Source: Typhlomys cinereus (lineage: Eukaryota > Chordata > Mammalia > Rodentia > Platacanthomyidae). From it: 64,000 bases of DNA. Position numbers and translations under genes: made by a program. The notes under the pieces are model-generated. The model was not told the origin of the DNA, did no database searches, and worked only from the letters and a program-made list of their open reading frames with translations. Shown here in pieces: positions 59,130 through 64,000 of this stretch. The stretch spans positions 2,288,015-2,352,014 of the forward strand of contig JALPQD010000304.1 in the NCBI GenBank assembly GCA_023101885.1. Direction: 5' to 3'. The number at the start of each line of letters is the position of its first letter. Within the stretch, counting starts at the first letter, position 1.

Positions 59130-59885
59130 GAGTTTTAATTGCTACCAATTACCCATCTGTACTTTTCTATTAATTGCCCTCCAAATTTTTCCTTTTATTC
59201 TTTCTGGTGAGATCAGTGGTAAAGGTCCCTTTAATGTTTGCACACAAAGCCTACTGACTTCTGTTTTTTGCAGAAGTCTTGGTAAGAAAGCACTTCATTT
59301 GAATTGATTCTATAATTCTGTTGAGTAGCTTGTAATAATATTGTAGATTTTTCATCACTTTCTCTGGAAAAGAGAATTTCCTTTTTATTGATTATTCCTT
59401 AATGGATACATGCAAAATATATGTCTCAGTTATTGATTTATTGGCATTCAACTGGGTGGCTATATCTAAAGAGTTGATACTTTATTAAATTAAAAATTTG
59501 TGGCACTTTTACCTAATAATCTCCAGTGCTAAAATTAGTTATGTGTCATCAAAAATAATATTACTAAATAGAAAGTTAAATTCATTTTCTGTTTCAGGAA
59601 AGTTGCTTGTTGGATCTCTGTAGTTTTAAAAACAGAACTCTGACGTCCTGCTTGTATTTGGTTCCCACAAAACTAATGCCTCCACTTTGACAGCTATGTT
59701 CTGCCTCTTATATCCAATGGTGTTTGCTTAGATAGCAGTGACTTTATGGGCAATTTGTGGTTTATTCTTTCCATATTCTCCTAGAATTGATTATCTCTAT
59801 TTTGGCTCTGAATGCTATAATGATATTCAGATTTTGAGGAAGGCTGAATTATTTCTATGACATGTAATCAAATGCATTGATCTTT
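59130..59885. other. No feature recognised
   Basis: AT-rich DNA, no ORF of note. Confidence 0.45.
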
Positions 59886-59889
59886 TTGT

Positions 59890-60300
59890 TTTAATTGTTA
59901 TTCTGTTAACATTTTCATACATGAATATAGTGAGTCTGTGATAATTTCACAACTTAATCCCTAATCCCATACCCCGTCTCTTCTCATTACAACTTTTCTT
60001 ATTCCCTACCAGTTGCCCTTCTATTTTCTTGTCTTTTCCTATAAGTAGCTTAGTTAGTTTCATTTGGGTTGCCTTTTATGGCATGTTCCTGAATAATTGC
60101 TGGAGCATGAATCCTATAATAGTGGGTACCCCATTGAGGAAAGCATCTACTGTGTCCCCATCATTAGCATTGATTCTCCTCGGTCTCTCAATGTGGTCTC
60201 TTGAGATCTTCCTATCCACAGTGAAATATTTATAATGCAAATACTGTACAGGTCTTATGGACATGTACATAGCTACAAAATTCATTGCTAAAAGCAACAT
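59890..60300 (-). mobile_element. L1 3' UTR fragment, antisense
   Basis: Second copy of the repeat at 21040-21500, same orientation: 'catgaatatagtgagt', 'cttaatccctaatccca', 'cattacaac', 'ctcttgagatcttcc' and 'acaggtcttat' in the same order. The ORFs at 60029-60300 have no L1 protein signature. Confidence 0.6.
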
Positions 60301-60595
60301 AAATCAACATAAAAGAAGAAAGATATGTCCAGAAAATTTAGACTTAATAAAACATTTTAAGTTTCAAATAAATTATATAATAATTAGTCTTGGTCTAAAT
60401 TTCTAAAGTCATAAGGAACTTGAAAATAAAAATACATGGTGAATATCCTATTGAAACATAAATTTAGCACAAATATCTCATTGCATATTTCTAGAAAAAA
60501 GAGTAAATCATTTCATGGTAAGAATCAATCACTAGAGATATAAATTCAGAGACTTGACTTCTGATTGATGTCTAGATTGTGCATTGAATGGGATG

Positions 60596-60627
60596 TCATG
60601 GGATGTAGTTGTCATGGGATGTAGCTG
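60596..60627. repeat. 16-bp tandem duplication
   Basis: 'tcatgggatgtagttg' followed by 'tcatgggatgtagctg', one difference. Confidence 0.85.
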
Positions 60628-60629
60628 AT

Positions 60630-61060
60630 CAAAGGTCATGTCAAATAAAGTATTTTAGGAAAGTATCCTGTATTACCAAGACTGCGTGTGTATGTATATA
60701 TACTATAAATCCATTGAGGCATATTTTAACTAGTTAGTTTATCATTAACTTTAGTTTTTTTGTTTAGGTTCAGTGTTGACAGTTCTGTTCTCAGAACTTA
60801 ACAGATATAGCTTAATACTGTGAATATCCTGTTTCTGTATTGGAGGAAGCTAAGCTCAAACTGCTTTTTCCACTTTCAAACACATTTTTACTTGTATAGC
60901 ACACCCATAGTGGTAACATTGTGAAGTTTTTGCTTTGCTCTGATATTCAGACTATCTCCTGTCCTAACAATTGTCCTAACAATTCTGAAAATGCCAGGGA
61001 ATGCTGCTCACTCCTATTTTCTTAGCTTCTCACAAAACTTCCTTATTCCACATGTAAAAG
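60630..61060. other. No feature recognised
   Basis: AT-rich. A 12-bp 'gtcctaacaatt' tandem sits at about 60960-60984. Confidence 0.45.
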
Positions 61061-61625
61061 TGACCTCCTCCCGAGTGAAATCTCTCTCTTCCCGTCTGAG
61101 ACTGCACTTGTCCTGCAGGTTCTGGTCCACATCTTGCACCATCTCTCTGAATCCACGCACTTAACTGCATTCCACAACCATTACATATCCTCTTCTGTCT
61201 TTCTGGATTGTCCTGCCCTCTCAATTTGCATACTGACTGTTTTTTCTTTCTCAGAACTGGGCTCAACTATAACTTCACCCAAATATCCCCACAATCCATC
61301 GTGTACCTGCTTAATAATCTTCATTATTATGCACAACTCTGGTGCACACTATGGCAGCTGTTAATCCATGTGACATTAAAATGTCCTTAAAAATCAACTC
61401 CCCACTCATATTAGCTTTATTCCAGTGGCTCAAGAGCCACATGTGGTCCAGGTTACTGTGTTGCTTAGCATTAGCTGGGGTTCTCGTATTCTATTTATCA
61501 GTTATTCCATCATGGTCTGTCTTCTCTGTACATGTCCTTTCTACACCATTTTTTCCTTCAGATAGAATATAAGTCCTAGGGAAACTGAGATTTTGTCTTT
61601 CTTCTTCACTGCTATGTTCCCATAG
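61060..61625 (+). mobile_element. Possible L2-type LINE fragment
   Basis: The end of the block, 'tagaatataagtcctaggga' followed by 'gattttgtctttcttcttcact', follows the well-known ordering of an old mammalian L2 3' region. The rest is pyrimidine-rich and compatible. Strongly diverged, so only tentative. The ORFs at 61030-61572 fall in it and are not supported as genes. Confidence 0.4.
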
Positions 61626-61639
61626 AGGAAAAAAAATCA

Positions 61640-62315
61640 AATAGTAGACTAATTGTTGAACTTTTCTCAAAATTCAAGATGAGAAATAATGACATCAAAT
61701 GTACATTCATCAAATAGTCTTTAATGTTTAGAGAAGTGTGTCATAGTATTTGACTAAGTAAAACTTGAAAAACAAAACTGCATTGAAAATCCTTGTTTGT
61801 TTTAGTTGTGATTTTTTATCTTGAGGGATTAACTAAAAAGTAAATTTCTTAACGAGCTGGGGACTCCCTATGATTGCCTGCTGGGATCTCTTTGTTGCTA
61901 TGGCAACCAATATGTAGGTTTCTCAGAAAACTAAAAATAGCTGAGGTCCCAGGACTCTGCCTGACTCTTCTTCTCTGCTGCATTCTGCCCACAACTGAGT
62001 TACTGACTGACTTACTTACTCTGACTGACTTACTCTGTTTCCCTCTGCTGTGCTTTCCCACAGCTGAAGAATGAAAATGGACAGTCCCTCTGCAGAGGAG
62101 CACAGAGTGAAGAAAACAAACAAATGAAACATGTCCTGGAATGTTCCACCTAGAACCCAGTGATAATTAAAGCAATGTTGGCAAACAGATTAGAGGAGCA
62201 TTCAGCACTCATCCTAGAAGCCTTCTATAACAGAAGGTGTTTATTACTGAAAAACACAACTCACTAAAATGCAGAAACTAAGTGACTGTGGACTGCTTGT
62301 CCCTAAGTAGGATAT
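61640..62315. other. No firm feature
   Basis: Contains a CTGACT-rich patch ('actgactgacttactta' near 62003-62035) that looks like a small degenerate tandem. ORFs at 61849-62103 on both strands have no signature. Confidence 0.4.
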
Positions 62316-62319
62316 GTAT

Positions 62320-62850
62320 GTCTCACTCACCCCCACACTAAGGCTCAGGGAACATTGTAGAAGAAGAGGCAATAAGATTGCAAGATCCTGAAGTAGGACA
62401 TTGTTGGATAAGACATTATTTTTTGCATTTGACAGAATTGTGATGCACAAGATTTCATGGCAGGTATGCATACTTTTACAAGAATTGCATAGGATCTGTC
62501 TTAGCAACATCTCACCATGAAAGCTGTAAGATCTCAAGAAGTTCCAAACCTCTCTAAGATACTGATAAGGATTAATACTGATGGGGAAGGATGCTTGCCT
62601 CAATAGCTTACCCATTGATCTATGGTACTTGCTGGAACATGAATCTTTTCAAGCATATGTCATCAAAGACAAGCTAGATGAAACACAATGGGTCACACAA
62701 GTGAAAAGATTTGAAAATAGGAAGAAGCCTGACAGAGAAGGTAAAGGGTTATAAGGGGGAAAGGAGAGGGAATGGGATTTGGGACTTAGGGTAAAAATAT
62801 TATAAATTTGCTATATACACATATGTAACATTAAGAAAACAATGACCAAA
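62320..62850 (+). mobile_element. L1-like 3' UTR fragment, copy B
   Basis: Diverged direct copy of the repeat at 1-545: 'agacatta', 'gatttcatgg', 'acatctcaccatgaa', 'gtacttgctg', 'catcaaagacaa', 'atgaaacacaatgggtca' and 'aaagatttgaaaatag' in the same order, ending in a purine-rich block. Confidence 0.6.
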
Positions 62851-62859
62851 AAAGTTAAC

Positions 62860-63440
62860 GGTAAAATTGCACTATAACTCAGCCATAGCACTCTTGAAGT
62901 TATACTTAAAGGACTCGTCAACATCTATGTTTCTTACTGCATTGTTCATAGCAACTAAAATGTGGACGTAACCTATATGTCCATCAACAAATGAATGTTT
63001 AAAGAAACTGTACTTCCTATATGCAATGGTATTTTATTCAACTACAAGCAAATATTGAAATCATAACATTTGTAAAGAAATAGATGGAAGTGGAAATTAT
63101 TAAGCAAATAGTCTGTAATGAAGAAGAAATATACCATATGTCTTTTCTCATGTATATATCTGGCATTTAATTTTTGTGAACACAGGTATGAGAAGTTAGG
63201 GGAAGTCGATAAGGAAACTAGGAAGAGGACCATGAGAGGAAAAAAAGTGGTCTTGAGGGATTGGAGAAAGGACAGAAAGAATGTGATAACATGCCTGTGA
63301 TATGGAGTGGGAATTGAGGAAGGGTTCCAACTAGAAGGGAACAGGAGGGTGATGAGGGGGGTTGGAAAGGAAGGGTCAAAGAAAGCAGAGTAGGTATGAA
63401 AATGTCACAGTGAAACCCATAACTTTATATGATAATTTCA
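62860..63440 (+). mobile_element. L1 3' end (ORF2-proximal and 3' UTR)
   Basis: Recognisable as L1: 'tgttcatagcaactaaaatg', 'ctatatgtccatcaacaaatg', 'ttttattcaactacaa', 'gaaatagatggaagtgg', a purine-rich 3' UTR and 'atgtcacagtgaaaccc' at the end. This text order is typical of the 3' UTR of rodent L1. It lies directly after copy B, so two L1 ends of different families are adjacent. Confidence 0.75.
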
Positions 63441-63595
63441 GAAGGCAAGCAGCACAAGAAAGAAGATAGCAACCCTACTTCTGGAAGTCAACTCAGTTTC
63501 CCATAGCTATAAAATAGGAACAGTGCATAGATTTTTATTTAATTTTTGTTTTGTAGAGCTATTCATGAAACTTGGAGGAATTTAAGGTATCTTCC

Positions 63596-64000
63596 CATGA
63601 TGGTTAATCTCAGTTGTCCACCTGACACAATTTCTAATCAACTGGGAGAAGGACCTGTAGTCATGCCTGTGGGCATGACTTTATCTCCTTAACTGATATC
63701 TTTATCTCCTTAACTGATATGTAAAGACCTATCTTAACTCACTTACAGTTGGTCCCATAACATGGAGAAAGGAAAATGAATTCTAGATATTATGCATGCA
63801 TTAATCAATTGCTCTTTGTTCTTAACTATATTATTAATGAGATGGAATGCAAAGAGCTCCCTCGAACCCTGGCTGCTGTGGTTTCCCTACCATGATAGAC
63901 TGTTACCTGGAACTGTAAGCCAATTTAAGCCTTTCACCCATAATTTGTCTTTTACAGGGTATTTTATCTTAGAAACTGTAAAAGAAACCAAGAATTATTG
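63596..64000 (+). mobile_element. ERVL/MaLR-like LTR, partial at window end
   Basis: Starts TGATGGTTAATCTCAGTTGTCCACCTGACAC in type; related blocks 'gtcaacttgac' appear at 18177 and, in antisense, at 20976 and 56785. The 3' part has 'ggaactgtaagccaatttaa', common in such elements. The right end lies beyond the window. It contains a 21-bp tandem duplication. Confidence 0.5.
63679..63720. repeat. Perfect 21-bp tandem duplication
   Basis: 'ctttatctccttaactgat' plus two bases, present at 63679-63699 and 63700-63720 without a difference, inside the LTR-like element. Confidence 0.93.

Noticed and set aside
58762..59307. 181-residue ORF, longest in the window
   Set aside because: Covers the (TG)n tail and the body of a SINE in antisense.
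1..64000. CRISPR arrays, operons, phage or bacterial mobile systems
   Set aside because: No regularly spaced repeats with unique spacers and no closely packed ORFs; the repeat content is clearly that of a rodent nuclear genome.

Overview
The window looks like gene-poor, AT-rich nuclear DNA from a rodent. It has no run of long ORFs, no operon-like spacing and no recognisable protein. Instead it is crowded with interspersed repeats typical of rodents: a 7SL-derived B1-like SINE, many copies of a tRNA-derived SINE with a (CA)n tail, 5'-truncated L1 3' ends with purine-rich 3' UTRs, MaLR/ERVL-like solo LTRs with 5-bp target duplications, and long (GGAA)n, (CTTT)n and (TG)n tracts. The dominant young SINE has a tRNA-like head, a GC-rich body, a (CA)n tract and an AATAAA-containing A/T-rich tail. 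That is the T+ SINE layout of the B2 superfamily, but it does not read like mouse or rat B2. A non-murid member of the mouse-related clade, for example a dipodoid (jerboa, birch mouse), is a reasonable guess, held with low confidence.

Layout. 1-5.4 kb: L1 3' end, an old SINE, then a large inverted pair of L1 3' ends (about 3.44-4.38 and 4.56-5.37 kb). 5.4-17 kb: mostly unique AT-rich DNA with an L1 3' UTR fragment, three SINEs and a clean 5'-truncated L1 insertion with a 15-bp target duplication (11.6-11.94 kb). 17-21.5 kb: MaLR-like LTR, young SINE, an LTR split by an L1, a solo LTR with a 5-bp duplication, and an L1 end. 24.7-30 kb: a 32-bp tandem duplication, B1, two (TG)n tracts, two related ERV-type LTRs and a MaLR-like LTR. 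31.3-31.7 kb: a 378-nt pure purine tract. 34-38.5 kb: SINEs, a 264-bp segment copied into a SINE, an ERV 3' LTR with an adjacent polypurine tract, and two old SINEs. 39.4-41.8 kb: a 199-nt pure pyrimidine tract and a perfect 62-bp inverted repeat near L1 ends. 43-45 kb: old SINE, young SINE with an 18-bp perfect target duplication, and a solo LTR with a 5-bp duplication. 45-57 kb: mostly featureless. 57-64 kb: SINEs, (AG)n, L1 and L2-like fragments, a second copy of the repeat seen at position 1, and an LTR-like element running into the window end.

No protein-coding gene, tRNA, rRNA, CRISPR array or bacterial-type system can be supported. All ORFs are short and either lie in repeats or lack coding character. 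The most interesting signals are rearrangement scars: a 264-bp templated duplication that disrupts a young SINE, and a 62-bp perfect inverted copy with abrupt edges. Coordinates of old repeats are approximate; family names come from recognising sequence patterns, not from a database search.
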